The notes: generated from the letters alone by a model not told the origin. Shown: positions 55,507 through 64,000, counted from the first letter of the stretch. The stretch: DNA of 64,000 nt from Streptomyces sp. NBC_01460 (GCF_036227405.1 NZ_CP109473.1:682001-746000), one strand, 5' to 3'. Numbers and translations are program-made.

Positions 55507-55543
55507 GGGCCGGCCCCCGCTCACCGCGGGGGCCGGCCCTTTT
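55507..55543 (+). terminator. Intrinsic terminator after the polyprenyl synthase
   Basis: GGGCCGGCCCCCGC-tcacc-GCGGGGGCCGGCCC, a perfect 14-base stem directly followed by TTTT. The clearest rho-independent terminator in the window. Confidence 0.92.
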
Positions 55544-55647
55544 CTGGACTTGCCGGTCCATTTTTCTTCGAGCACCTTGGAGCACGGCGCGCCCGTCATC
55601 CGGGGGCCGCCACCGGGAACAGGCCCGAAGCGGAGGAGAGCTGTCCC

Positions 55648-56445
55648 ATGAACCTGCAGCTTGAGGGAAAGCGTGCCCTCGTCACAGGATCGAGCGCCGG
55701 ACTCGGCCAGGAGATCGCGGAGCAGCTCGCGGCCGAGGGAGCGTCGGTCGTCGTGCACGGGCGGGACGAGGCACGGGCCGAAGCGGTGGCGAAGCGCATC
55801 CGGGAGAACGGCGGAACGGCCGCCGTCGCGATCGGCGACATCGGCACGGACGCCGGCGCGGACGACGCCGTGGCGGCGGCGCTCGCGGCGGGGCCGGTGG
55901 ACATCCTCGTGAACAACGCGGGCGTCTACGAGCCCGAAGCGGACTGGACGAGCACCTCGGCCGCACGGTGGGCCGACCTCTACAACATCAACGTCATCGC
56001 CGGTGTGCGCATGATCCAGCGCCTCGTGCCGGGCATGCGCGAGCGGGGCTGGGGTCGCGTGATCCAGATCAGCAGCGTCACCGGACATCTGCCCCAGGCG
56101 AGCCAGCCCCACTACGCCGCCTCCAACGCCGCCCGGGACAACCTGGCGGCCTCGCTCGCCCGCGAACTGGCACACACAGGCGTCACGTCCAACGCGGTGG
56201 CGGCCGGAGGCATCCTCGTGGCGGCCACGCGGCGGACGCTGACCGACCTGGGCCGGAGGAACGGCTGGGGCGACACCTGGGACGAGATCGAACCGCATGC
56301 CGTCAGCAACCTCGCGCCCAACGACAGCGGCCGTATCGGCAGGCCCCGCGACTACGCCGGGATGGTGACGTACCTGGCAAGCCACGGGGCGGGTTACGTC
56401 AACGGCACCACCCTGCGCATCGACGGCGGGTGGCGCGATGCCTGA
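55648..56445 (+). CDS. SDR family oxidoreductase with degenerate catalytic Lys
   Basis: A 265-residue SDR with a normal cofactor loop (VTGSSAGLGQEIA), NNAGVYEPE, catalytic Ser in IQISSVTG, and Tyr156 in HYAASNAAR. Position 160, where YxxxK requires Lys, is Asn (codon AAC). C-terminal NGTTLRIDGGW is typical. Substitution of this Lys normally abolishes or strongly reduces turnover, so activity is doubtful unless compensated. GGAGGAG precedes the ATG. It is a single gene between two hairpins. Confidence 0.87.
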   Translation: MNLQLEGKRALVTGSSAGLGQEIAEQLAAEGASVVVHGRDEARAEAVAKRIRENGGTAAVAIGDIGTDAGADDAVAAALAAGPVDILVNNAGVYEPEADWTSTSAARWADLYNINVIAGVRMIQRLVPGMRERGWGRVIQISSVTGHLPQASQPHYAASNAARDNLAASLARELAHTGVTSNAVAAGGILVAATRRTLTDLGRRNGWGDTWDEIEPHAVSNLAPNDSGRIGRPRDYAGMVTYLASHGAGYVNGTTLRIDGGWRDA

Positions 56446-56446
56446 C

Positions 56447-56467
56447 ACGCGGTGCCCGGCACCGCGT
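56447..56467. terminator. Hairpin between converging SDR and flavoprotein genes
   Basis: ACGCGGTGC-ccg-GCACCGCGT, perfect 9-base stem with a 3-base loop, followed by two direct copies of GGGCGGTCACG. Confidence 0.6.
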
Positions 56468-56492
56468 CACGCGGGCGGTCACGTACGGGCGG

Positions 56493-58280
56493 TCACGCGC
56501 GGACCAGCCGGTCGGTGAAGGCGTTGCCGAAGACCCCGTGCGGATCCAGGCGGTCGAGCACGCCGACCGCCTCCGTCCACTGCCCCGGGCCGTACGAGGC
56601 CGGGACCGTGGTCCCGATGACCTCCTCGTCCGCCCAGGCCTCGGTGTCGGTGTACGCCCAGCCCTTCGACCACTCGACACGCGTCAGGGCGTACTCCCCG
56701 TCGAAGGTGGCGAGGAGAAAACGCTCCAGGTCCCGGTAGAACGCGTGGGCCCCGGGTGTGGTCGGCTGGGTCAGGACATCGATCCACACCGCGCAGTCGA
56801 ACTCCGGCCGGTCCGCGGGCGGTCGTACGACGGAGAGCAGCGGTGGCCGGGCGCCGGGGGCAGCCGACTCCTCGGGCCGGTCCAGCCCGCCCACCCGGAT
56901 CTCGACCTGCCCGTTGACGGGGAACTCGCCCCGCGCGGCCCGTGTCTTCAGCTGCTCGCTGTAGTAGGCCGCGAACTGCGAGATGACGCGCTGCACGTCC
57001 GCGCGCCGGGTCAGGACGGCGTAGCCGTTCGCCGTCTCCCGCAGGGTCGTGGGGCGCAGGTAGAACTGCAGGGTGTGCGCGGCGCCCCACAGATCGGTGG
57101 CCAGAGTGGCGGTCAGCCCCGTCGCCGCCACCGTGTACTGGGCGGCGCCGAAGGCCGGGGCGAGGTACCAGGCTGCCTCCCCCACCAGGCGCCCGGCCAG
57201 ACGGGCGACAGGCGTCGGGAGGGAGTCGCTGAAGGGATAGTTGTACGGATGGTGCACCGCCCTCGCCGTGAGGGGCCGCTCCGGGCTGAGACTCCACACC
57301 TTCAGCCACGGCCTGTCCGTGAACGCGAACCAGATGGCCTCCACCCGCCCGGTGCGGTCGAGGAAGTCGGCGAAGGTGTTCCCCCTGCGCGCGAGTGCGC
57401 TGCCCGGAGCGGCGAACAGTTCGTCGCTGGTGAGGTCGGTCCGGCTCCGGCAGCGGAGGGGTGTCTCCTCCCCGGCCTGCAGGACCACCTCGACGACGAG
57501 GCCGCGGCCGAGGTGCGCGGCCAGGGCCTCGCACTCCTTGTCGGAGCCCCGGTGGAAGGTGCGTACGACGTAGGCGGACCGGGCGGCGTCCCAGACGACG
57601 GCGGTGACCGACAGGACGAGGTTGCTCAGGGTGCCGTAGGTGTGGCCCGGGCGCGTGGCCTCCCCCACCGCGGGCACGCTGGTGCCGTGGGCGTCGATGG
57701 CCAGGGTGCCGCCGAGCGTCAGCTCGCCCGGGGCGGGGGTGTTGGTGACACCCAGCCCGTGCCCGGCGAGGTAGGCCGTCAGCGTCTCCAGGGTCACGCC
57801 GGTCTGCGCCCGGACGGCGCCGGGAGCGCCGGCGGGCGGATCGACCAGCTCCATGTGGGTCAGGTGCTTGGTCGTGTCCAGGAGCAGCACGCTCCGGTCC
57901 GACTCGGCCGGCCCGGTGATGGTGAGCGGCGACCAGTTGTGCGCCTTGCCGCGGGCGCGCAGCCGCCAGCCGTTGCTGTGCGCCCAGTTCGCGAGATCCG
58001 CGAGATCCTGGCCGTCGCGGGGAGCGCAGGCCCAGAGCCCGTGATGAGTGATCTCACCGGCCCAGTTGATGTAGGGCGTACGGTACGGCTCCAGCCCGGA
58101 GGGCAGTTCGGGAGCGGGCGAGGGGATGACCGAGGGCGCCGCCGCGGCGGGCGGGGGTCCGGCCGCCGCGAGGACCCCTCCGGGGACGCTGAGGGCGCCG
58201 CCGACGACGGCTGCCGCGCGCAGCACCCCACGCCGGGAGGGCGGGACCGGATATGACGTGGCGTCAGATGTATCTGGCAT
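56493..58280 (-). CDS. Secreted FAD oxidase of the cholesterol oxidase (type II, VAO) family
   Basis: A 595-residue flavoprotein. It starts with a Tat signal (SRRGVLRAAAVVGGA, about residues 16-45). The FAD domain is VAO-type: RARGKAHNWSPLTI near residue 114 has His in the position of the covalent flavin attachment site of type II cholesterol oxidase; TRPGHTYGTLSNLVLSVTAV follows. The C-terminal cholesterol-oxidase-type substrate-binding region spans about 270-580, ending in the DPHGVFGNAFTDRLV tail. The start at 58280 has no strong ribosome site and a longer start at 58367 is possible. A steroid or other alcohol substrate is inferred from the family only. Confidence 0.8.
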   Translation of the reverse strand: MPDTSDATSYPVPPSRRGVLRAAAVVGGALSVPGGVLAAAGPPPAAAAPSVIPSPAPELPSGLEPYRTPYINWAGEITHHGLWACAPRDGQDLADLANWAHSNGWRLRARGKAHNWSPLTITGPAESDRSVLLLDTTKHLTHMELVDPPAGAPGAVRAQTGVTLETLTAYLAGHGLGVTNTPAPGELTLGGTLAIDAHGTSVPAVGEATRPGHTYGTLSNLVLSVTAVVWDAARSAYVVRTFHRGSDKECEALAAHLGRGLVVEVVLQAGEETPLRCRSRTDLTSDELFAAPGSALARRGNTFADFLDRTGRVEAIWFAFTDRPWLKVWSLSPERPLTARAVHHPYNYPFSDSLPTPVARLAGRLVGEAAWYLAPAFGAAQYTVAATGLTATLATDLWGAAHTLQFYLRPTTLRETANGYAVLTRRADVQRVISQFAAYYSEQLKTRAARGEFPVNGQVEIRVGGLDRPEESAAPGARPPLLSVVRPPADRPEFDCAVWIDVLTQPTTPGAHAFYRDLERFLLATFDGEYALTRVEWSKGWAYTDTEAWADEEVIGTTVPASYGPGQWTEAVGVLDRLDPHGVFGNAFTDRLVRA

Positions 58281-58412
58281 GCGCTCGAACGTATGCGGCT
58301 CACCTGGTCCGGCCGACGTGTTCTGCTGAAAGTCTGCGGGATCCTCACGCACGGGTGTAGAGGGCACCGGTCTCCGGCCTCACCGGGTGCGGGCTCGGGG
58401 ACGGCCGCCGGT

Positions 58413-59333
58413 TCACCCCAGGACAGCGGCGATGGTGATCAGGACCGGCACGGAGGCCACGGTGGACAGGAGTATGGATTCCCGGGCGATCTGTTCGGCG
58501 ACCCGGTACTGGCTGGCGTAGGTGTAGAGGTTCTGGGCGGCGGGCAGGGCCGAGATCACGACGACGTCGAGCAGAGCCGCGCCCCGCAGATGGAACACTC
58601 CCGCGCCGACGGCCAGGGCGACGAGCGGCTGCACGGTCGTCTTGAGCCCGGCGGACAGAGCGATTGCGGGCCGGTTCTCGCCACGGGCGGGTATGCCGCT
58701 GCCGCGCAGGGAGATCCCGAAGGCCAACAGTACGGCGGGCACGGACATGTTGCCGATGAGAGTGAGCGGTTCGAAGGCGGGCGCCGGGACGGTCCAGCCG
58801 ATGGCGGCCACCGCGACACCCGACAGCGAGCCGACCGCCATCGGGTTGCGGAGCGGCGTGGTCAGGCGCTGCCGGAGGGGGCGGGGCCCGCCGGGCCTGG
58901 TCAGGTCGAGGACGGTCAGGGCCAGCGGGGTGACGACGATCTGCTGGAAGAGCAGCACGGGGGCGACGAGCGAGGCATCACCCAGCACGTAGACGGCGAT
59001 CGGGATTCCGAGGTTGCCGGCGTTGACGTAGCTGGAACACAGCGCGCCGATGGTGAGCTGTCCGGCGCCCCAGCCTCTGAGGAGTCCGATGGTGAGGAAG
59101 ACGGCGGCTGTGGCAACGGTGGCCACCGCCGTGACCAGGAGGCGCTCGGAGAAGATCACCGACAGGTCGGCTCGCGCCAGCGTGGTGAAGAGGAGCGCGG
59201 GGGTCGCCACGTTGAAGGCGAGCCGGGTCAGGACCGTGCGGCCGTCGTCCCCCAGGTGTCCGCGGCGCCCGAGGACGTAGCCGACGCCTATGACGACGGC
59301 GATCACCGCGAAGCCGGTGAGAACTCCCTGCAT
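58413..59333 (-). CDS. AEC (auxin efflux carrier) family transporter
   Basis: A 306-residue integral membrane protein with about ten helices in two halves. The N-terminal GVLTGFAVIAVVIGVGYVLGRRG, NAGNLGIPIAVYVLG and PAVLLAFGISL are AEC family motifs. ATG 59333 is preferred over ATG 59339 because AAGG stands 6 bases before it. It is separated by 132 bases from the flavoprotein gene downstream; no regulator is near. Family members export weak organic anions. Confidence 0.83.
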   Translation of the reverse strand: MQGVLTGFAVIAVVIGVGYVLGRRGHLGDDGRTVLTRLAFNVATPALLFTTLARADLSVIFSERLLVTAVATVATAAVFLTIGLLRGWGAGQLTIGALCSSYVNAGNLGIPIAVYVLGDASLVAPVLLFQQIVVTPLALTVLDLTRPGGPRPLRQRLTTPLRNPMAVGSLSGVAVAAIGWTVPAPAFEPLTLIGNMSVPAVLLAFGISLRGSGIPARGENRPAIALSAGLKTTVQPLVALAVGAGVFHLRGAALLDVVVISALPAAQNLYTYASQYRVAEQIARESILLSTVASVPVLITIAAVLG

Positions 59334-59683
59334 GGACATCCTTGCTGATGAATCGTGTACGGCCGGTCGGCACGGCCGGCCCCGGCCGGCGACCCGCAGG
59401 TGGCTCCGCTCGCCAACGCGCCGACCGGGGCCAGCTTACGATCACCGACGCAGAGACGTTTCAGCTGTCCAGGCCGTGACGCCGCGAGCGCGCCTCCTCC
59501 TTCTCGGCCCGGCGGTCCACGCCACGGAGGGTCGCCGCCCGCTTCGGACTGCCCGACCCGTCGTGACGAGCGCGGTCGGCGCCGCAGCCCGGGCATCACC
59601 TCCTGCTCCGGGCCCCGGCGGCTCCCACCGGTTCGGCCCCCGGCCCCACCGCCGCGCGCCCGGCCGGCTGCCGCACGCAGTGG
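59334..59683. other. 350-base region without a supported gene
   Basis: Between the AEC gene start and the L,D-transpeptidase stop, both on the minus strand. Frames here have shadow-like Arg/Pro/Ala composition and no ribosome sites. It must contain the AEC promoter; I found no convincing -10/-35 pair or long hairpin. Confidence 0.6.
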
Positions 59684-60877
59684 TCAGCGCAGCGCGCTCA
59701 TCTCCTGCCACCGCTCCCACGGCACGTTCCAGTCACCGAAGCCGTTGCCCGGGGCGACCGTGCCCTTGGTGTCGCGGCCCTTGATCTCGAACGGGTCGCC
59801 GGGGCGGACCTGGCCGTAGAACCAGGCGGCGTCGGCGTCACTCATGCCGATACAGCCGGAGCTCATGTTGGCCCTGCCGAACCACCGGGCGTTCCACGGC
59901 GCGGCGTGCGCGTACATGCCGGACCAGGTGAGCCGCATCGAGTGGTCGACCATCTTGTCGTACGCGTCGCCGAGGCCCACGGTCTCCGAGTTCATGTTGA
60001 TCGTGCCCTCCTTGGCCATCAGCACCGCGGTTCCTCTCCAGGACCGCTTGTCGCCGCCGGGCGTGCCGCCGGAGACCGGGATGGTGCGGACCTTCCTGCC
60101 GTCCCGTTCGAAGGTCAGCAGCTTGCGGTCGAGGTCGACCTCGGTGATCCGGCTCGCTCCGATGGTGAACGTCGTCGAGTAGTCGCGGACGAACCAGCCG
60201 CCGTCGCCGGAATCGGTGCCCTTCAGTTCCGCGTCGAGGGTGACCTTCGTACCGGGCTTCCAGTATTCCTCGGGCCGCCAGTCGACCCGGTCCCGGCCGG
60301 ACCAGTCCTTCATCCAGGCCCAGGAGCCCTCGGTCCGCTCCGAGGTGGTGATCTTCAGCTGTCTCTCGACCTCGGCCCTGTCGGTGACCGGGTGGTCGAA
60401 GACGAGGGAGACCGGCTGGGCGACGCCGACCGTCGTGTCGGTCCCGGGCCGCCAGTCGACCTTGTTGACCTCGTCCGCCGCGACCGTGGTGAAGACGGAC
60501 CTGTCCGAGCTCTTCGTACCGGCCTCGGTGGTGGCGGCGGTGGTGACGGTGTACGAGGTGCCGGGTGCGGCCTTCCGCCGGGACGTCCAGCTCGACCGGT
60601 CCGTGGAGAAGGTGCCGGTCAGCGCGCGGCCGTCGCCGTCGGCGACGGTGACCGAGGTGAGCGTGCCTCCCGTCGCCGTGACCTTCACCGGCCGCCCGGC
60701 TCCGACCGCTCGGCCCTCGGGAACCACGCTCACACGGGCCGGGCGGTCCCGCGGCTCCGCCGCACCGCCGTGGCCGGCGGTCCGGGCCACGGCGTCGGGG
60801 CCGGGTCCCGGCGAACAGGCGGCGAGCGGTGAGAGGAGCACCGCGACCGCCGCGATACGCACACGTATATGGCTCAA
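59684..60877 (-). CDS. L,D-transpeptidase lipoprotein with Ig-like domains
   Basis: Cell-wall enzyme of 397 residues that forms 3-3 peptidoglycan cross-links. The start is a TTG (60877) with GGAGG 5 bases before; other starts lack a ribosome site. A signal with lipobox LAAC (about residues 16-19) makes it an exported lipoprotein. Two Ig-like domains typical of actinobacterial Ldt proteins (about 55-260) precede the YkuD catalytic domain (about 265-385) with catalytic Cys342 in SSGCIGM and the conserved His in YAHAAPWN. The C-terminal tail of about 35 residues ends the protein. Neighbours encode a FemAB-like enzyme and MurJ, consistent with wall synthesis. Confidence 0.93.
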   Translation of the reverse strand: MSHIRVRIAAVAVLLSPLAACSPGPGPDAVARTAGHGGAAEPRDRPARVSVVPEGRAVGAGRPVKVTATGGTLTSVTVADGDGRALTGTFSTDRSSWTSRRKAAPGTSYTVTTAATTEAGTKSSDRSVFTTVAADEVNKVDWRPGTDTTVGVAQPVSLVFDHPVTDRAEVERQLKITTSERTEGSWAWMKDWSGRDRVDWRPEEYWKPGTKVTLDAELKGTDSGDGGWFVRDYSTTFTIGASRITEVDLDRKLLTFERDGRKVRTIPVSGGTPGGDKRSWRGTAVLMAKEGTINMNSETVGLGDAYDKMVDHSMRLTWSGMYAHAAPWNARWFGRANMSSGCIGMSDADAAWFYGQVRPGDPFEIKGRDTKGTVAPGNGFGDWNVPWERWQEMSALR

Positions 60878-61071
60878 CGGAGCCTCCGTCCATGGTCGTC
60901 GGGTGGGTACGGCAGCGACTGTAGGGCGGAAGCAACCGCAGGTGAGAGGCGATGCGGCCATGTGACGGCGACCGTCGGGCAACGGTCGTCGTCCGGTCAC
61001 ATCCGGCCCGCGGAGCGGTCACGGACGGCTGTGAGCATCACCGGTATTCCGCTCGGAGAGAGGCTCACACC

Positions 61072-62244
61072 GTGTCAGCATTGCTCGTGACGGCCGGCCA
61101 CGGCCATGAGATGTCACTGGGGCCCGTCACCCCTGCCGTGTACCGCGCGTTCCTGGCATCGGGCGAGGGGGCGGAGCTGGGGCCCGGTTTCCTGCAGTGC
61201 CCGTCCTGGGCGCAGGTCAAGGACGGCTGGCGGGCGCAGCTCGTGGGCTGGGGGCCGGAGCCGGAGTCCGGAAGGCTGTCCGGTGTCGCCCTCGTCCTGC
61301 TGCGCCAACTCCCGGGCACACGGAAGTACTTCGCCTACCTACCGGAGGGCCCGGTCGTCGACTGGGCGGATCCCGCCATCGACGGCTGGCTCCGGCCGTT
61401 GCTGCGCCATCTGCGTGCGGCGGGTGCCTTCGCCGTCCGGATCGGGCCCTCGCCGACGTACCGCCGCTGGAGCGCCGCGCGGGTCAAGTCGGCGACAGGG
61501 CCGGGCCGGAGGCTTTCCGACGTCCTCGCGAGCCAGGTCGACCCGTTGGGCGCGGCGGTCGCCGAACGGCTGCGCGCCCGGGGGTGGCAGAGGTGCGGAG
61601 GGGAGGAGGACGGCGACGCGCAGCCGCGCCACGTCTTCCAGGTGCCGCTCGCCGGGCGCGGACCGGACGACCTGTGGGCCGGGCTCAACCAGGAATGGCG
61701 GCGCAACGTCCGCCGCGCCGAGAAGTCGGGGGTCGAGGTCGTGACCGGTGGCGCGGCGGACCTGCCCGAGTTCTACCGGCTGCTGAGGATCACCGAGGAG
61801 CGCGACGGTTTCCGGCTCGGCAGATCGCTGGAGTACTACGAGCGCCAGTACGCCGCGCTCAACGCGGAGGAGCCCGGCCGGATGAGGCTCTGTCTCGCCC
61901 GTCACGGCGGCGAGACCCTGGCCGCGCACACCATGGTCCATGTCGGCCACCGGGTCTGGTACCAGACGGGCGCCTCCGCCGACCATCGCCGCGAGGTGCG
62001 CCCCTCCAACCTGCTGCAGTGGCGCATGCTGCTCGAAGCGCAGGCGCTGGGCGCCCACGTCTACGACATGCGCGGGGTACCCTCGACCCTCGATCCTGAC
62101 GACCGTTCCCACGGGCTGCTGCGCTGGAAGCTCGGCACCGGAGGTGAGGTCGTCGAGACGCTGGGGGAATGGGAGAGACCGTTGGACGGCACGGCCAACC
62201 ACGCGTTGTACCGCGCGTTCCAGGCGTACATGGCACGCCGGTGA
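61072..62244 (+). CDS. FemAB/FemX-like peptidyltransferase (peptidoglycan bridge)
   Basis: A 390-residue protein with two GNAT-like units expected to add an amino acid (Gly in Streptomyces) to the lipid II stem peptide using aminoacyl-tRNA. Family segments: ALVLLRQLPGTRKYFAYLPEGPVV, NQEWRRNVRRAEKSGVEV, YYERQYAALNAEEPGRM and YDMRGVPSTLDPDDRSHGLLRWKLGTGGEVVE. GTG 61072 is supported by AGAGAGG. Its stop overlaps the murJ start as GTGA, so it is coupled to the lipid II flippase. Confidence 0.87.
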   Translation: MSALLVTAGHGHEMSLGPVTPAVYRAFLASGEGAELGPGFLQCPSWAQVKDGWRAQLVGWGPEPESGRLSGVALVLLRQLPGTRKYFAYLPEGPVVDWADPAIDGWLRPLLRHLRAAGAFAVRIGPSPTYRRWSAARVKSATGPGRRLSDVLASQVDPLGAAVAERLRARGWQRCGGEEDGDAQPRHVFQVPLAGRGPDDLWAGLNQEWRRNVRRAEKSGVEVVTGGAADLPEFYRLLRITEERDGFRLGRSLEYYERQYAALNAEEPGRMRLCLARHGGETLAAHTMVHVGHRVWYQTGASADHRREVRPSNLLQWRMLLEAQALGAHVYDMRGVPSTLDPDDRSHGLLRWKLGTGGEVVETLGEWERPLDGTANHALYRAFQAYMARR

Positions 62245-63920
62245 GCACGCCCGTGAGCGCGCCGGTCACCACGGCGCCCGCGTCCGACGGGACGGCGCCC
62301 TCCCGCACGTCGTCGGTCCTGCGCAGCGGCGCGATCATGGCCGCGGGGTCGGTCGTCTCCCGGGCGACCGGGTTCCTGCGGTCCGCCGTGGTCGCCGCCG
62401 CGCTCGGACTCGGGCTGACGGCGGACGGATACGCCGTCGGCAACTCCGTTCCCACCATCGTCTACATGCTGCTCCTCGGCGGCGCCCTCAACGCCGTCTT
62501 CGTACCCGAACTCGTCAAGGCGGCCAAGCAGCACGAGGACGGCGGAGCGGCTTACACCGACCGGCTGCTCACCGTCTGCGTGCTCGCCCTGCTGGTGATC
62601 ACCGGGGCAGCGGTGTGGGCCGCGCCGGCGATCGTCGGCGCGTACACCGACTACACGGGCGGGCAGGCCTCCATGACCGTCGCCTTCGCGCGCTACTGCC
62701 TGCCCCAGATCTTCTTCCTCGGGCTGTTCACCCTGCTCGGCCAAGTGCTCAACGCACGAGGCCGGTTCGGGGCGATGATGTGGACGCCCGTCCTCAACAA
62801 CGTCGTGGTCATCGCCGTCTTCGGCCTCTACCTCGCGTCCGGCGACGGCGGATCGCTCACCGCCGCCGAGACGGCACTGCTCGGCTGGGGCACCACCGCG
62901 GGCATCGCCGTCCAGGCCCTGGCGCTGGTGCCCGCGCTGCGCGCGGCCCGCTTCGGCTTCCGTCCCCGCTTCGACTGGCGGGGCAGCGGGCTCACCCGCC
63001 CGCTGCGGTCAGCCGGCTGGCTGGTCCTGCTGGTGCTCACCAACCAGGCGGCCTACTGGGTCACGACCCGGCTGGCGACGGCGGCGGGGCTGCGCGCGCA
63101 GGCAACCGGCATCGACGGGGGCGCGGGTTTCAGCGCGTACAACAACGCCTATCTGCTGTGGGCCGTGCCGCACGGCATCATCACGGTGTCCCTGGTGACC
63201 GCGCTGATGCCCCGCATGAGCGCGGCGGCCGCCGACGCGGACATGCCGGGGGTGCGGCGCGACCTCTCGTACGCCCTGCGCACCAGCGCGGCAGCGGTCG
63301 TGCCGGCGGCGTGCGCCCTGTTCGCCCTGGCACAGCCGGTGATGGCGCTCGTCTTCCAGTACGGCGAGACCGACGCGCGTGACATCGCGGTCATGGCGGG
63401 CACCCTGATGGCGTTCGCCCCGGGACTGATCGCCTTCTCGGGGCAGTACGTCCTCAGCCGCACGTTCTACGCCCTGTCCGACACACGGACCCCCTTCCTC
63501 CTCAACCTGGTGATCGCCGGCCTGAACGCGGGGCTGTCCGTGACCGCGTACGTGCTGCTCCCGGCGCGCTGGGCGGTGACCGGCATCGCCGGGGCGTACT
63601 CCCTGGCGCTGTTCACGGGCTGGGCCGTCACCGCCTTCGCACTGAACCGCAGGCTCACGGCGCGGGACGCCCGGGCGTCCGGACTGTGGCGCTCCACCAC
63701 CGCCGCCGCGCAGGCCCGGCTGTTGCTGGCCGCCGTGCCCGCGACGCTGGTCGGCCACGTCACCGCGCGCTGGGCGGCCCCCGGCGGAGCGGCAGCGGCC
63801 ACCGGGGTGGGAGCGGCCTCCATCTGCGCCGTCTTCCTGCTGGTGGCCCACCCCCTGCGGCTGACCGAGATCACCGCGCTGGTCAGGGGCGCGGCCACGC
63901 GTCTGCGCCGCAGGCCCTGA
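62241..63920 (+). CDS. murJ: Lipid II flippase MurJ (MviN)
   Basis: A 559-residue integral membrane protein with about 14 helices that moves lipid II across the membrane. The N-terminal motif AAGSVVSRATGFLRS, DGYAVGNSVPTIVYMLLLGGALNAVFVPEL, and the ARYCLPQIFFLGLFTLLGQVLNARGRFG segment are MurJ hallmarks. GTG 62241 overlaps the upstream stop. The N-terminal 30 residues are polar. Actinobacterial MurJ copies often carry a pseudokinase tail; this one ends at the membrane domain. Confidence 0.93.
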   Translation: MSTPVSAPVTTAPASDGTAPSRTSSVLRSGAIMAAGSVVSRATGFLRSAVVAAALGLGLTADGYAVGNSVPTIVYMLLLGGALNAVFVPELVKAAKQHEDGGAAYTDRLLTVCVLALLVITGAAVWAAPAIVGAYTDYTGGQASMTVAFARYCLPQIFFLGLFTLLGQVLNARGRFGAMMWTPVLNNVVVIAVFGLYLASGDGGSLTAAETALLGWGTTAGIAVQALALVPALRAARFGFRPRFDWRGSGLTRPLRSAGWLVLLVLTNQAAYWVTTRLATAAGLRAQATGIDGGAGFSAYNNAYLLWAVPHGIITVSLVTALMPRMSAAAADADMPGVRRDLSYALRTSAAAVVPAACALFALAQPVMALVFQYGETDARDIAVMAGTLMAFAPGLIAFSGQYVLSRTFYALSDTRTPFLLNLVIAGLNAGLSVTAYVLLPARWAVTGIAGAYSLALFTGWAVTAFALNRRLTARDARASGLWRSTTAAAQARLLLAAVPATLVGHVTARWAAPGGAAAATGVGAASICAVFLLVAHPLRLTEITALVRGAATRLRRRP

Positions 63921-63966
63921 CCGTCATCACCACGCCCCGTCTCCGGCTTCCAGGGATGTTCTGCCC

Positions 63967-64000
63967 ATGCCACGCGTGCTCCTCATCGAAGACGACCCCT
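63967..64000 (+). CDS. Response regulator, N-terminal fragment (3' end outside window)
   Basis: Eleven codons from an ATG with CAGGGA upstream, reading MPRVLLIEDDP, the first strand and acidic pocket of a receiver domain. The gene continues beyond the window, so its output domain is unknown; OmpR-type is common with this start. Confidence 0.7.
   Translation, partial: MPRVLLIEDDP

Noticed and set aside
60969..60988. CGACCGT-N6-ACGGTCG as an operator before the FemAB-like gene
   Set aside because: Short GC-only arms are expected by chance in this composition and no regulator is linked.

Overview
The window is high-GC, densely coded DNA with strong third-position GC bias, GTG/TTG starts, ATGA/GTGA start-stop overlaps and many protein families typical of Streptomyces (a DUF6411-like small protein, a SAV_915-like protein, a DUF5133-like protein, a PF04672-type methyltransferase, SpoIIE/PP2C phosphatases, XlnB/AxeA). 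I read it as a stretch of a Streptomyces chromosome, probably an accessory or arm-proximal part because specialised catabolic genes outnumber core genes. I saw no rRNA, tRNA, CRISPR array, insertion sequence or prophage.

Layout. 1-6.5 kb: an aldehyde dehydrogenase (cut by the window edge) divergent from an MFS transporter with a MarR regulator, a small membrane protein, a MerR/SDR divergent pair, a GNAT acetyltransferase and a DUF6411-like peptide. 6.5-19.2 kb: the most distinctive block, which I interpret as an organosulfate-scavenging island. On the minus strand, a cysteine-containing leader peptide precedes a compact operon: Tat-lipoprotein solute-binding protein, two DppB/DppC permeases, a fused double ABC ATPase, formylglycine-generating enzyme (FGE) and a type I sulfatase. 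A ROK repressor lies upstream. Divergent from the ROK gene, a TauD/AtsK-type dioxygenase and a second sulfatase overlap by ATGA. 19.3-28.2 kb: a long-form GAPDH, a YciI-like protein, a PAS-GAF-PP2C-HATPase phosphatase, TetR plus GDSL hydrolase, a P-loop kinase, and a SAV_915-like/lysA pair.

28.4-33.1 kb: a kdp potassium pump operon with two overlapping tiny membrane peptides in front of kdpABC; no kdpDE is in the window. 34.1-36.2 kb: xylanase xlnB and acetylxylan esterase axeA, whose carbohydrate-binding modules are nearly identical at DNA level. 36.4-46.6 kb: methyltransferase, DUF998, DUF5133-like, TMEM175-like and PRC-barrel proteins, PadR plus acyl-CoA dehydrogenase, an SDR, a DHA2 efflux pump, a Nudix hydrolase and a second SpoIIE phosphatase. 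46.8-48.5 kb: an ABC-F ATPase preceded by a short uORF and a hairpin. 48.6-52.9 kb: BASS transporter, WYL regulator divergent from a DinB protein, an AlkZ/YcaQ-like protein and an orphan MbtH behind a probable iron box. 53.3-56.4 kb: a TPR protein overlapping a polyprenyl synthase of the type known as family 2 encapsulin cargo, then an SDR lacking the catalytic Lys. 56.5-64 kb: a secreted flavoprotein of the cholesterol oxidase type, an AEC transporter, an L,D-transpeptidase lipoprotein, a FemAB-like transferase overlapping murJ, and the first codons of a response regulator.

How the genes may work together (inference): in the sulfur island the importer would bring in sulfate esters, FGE would activate both sulfatases by converting Cys to formylglycine, the TauD-type enzyme would oxidatively release sulfite from alkyl sulfates, and the leader peptide would tie operon expression to cysteine supply. 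The end of the window is a cell-wall module (L,D-transpeptidase, FemAB-like enzyme, lipid II flippase).
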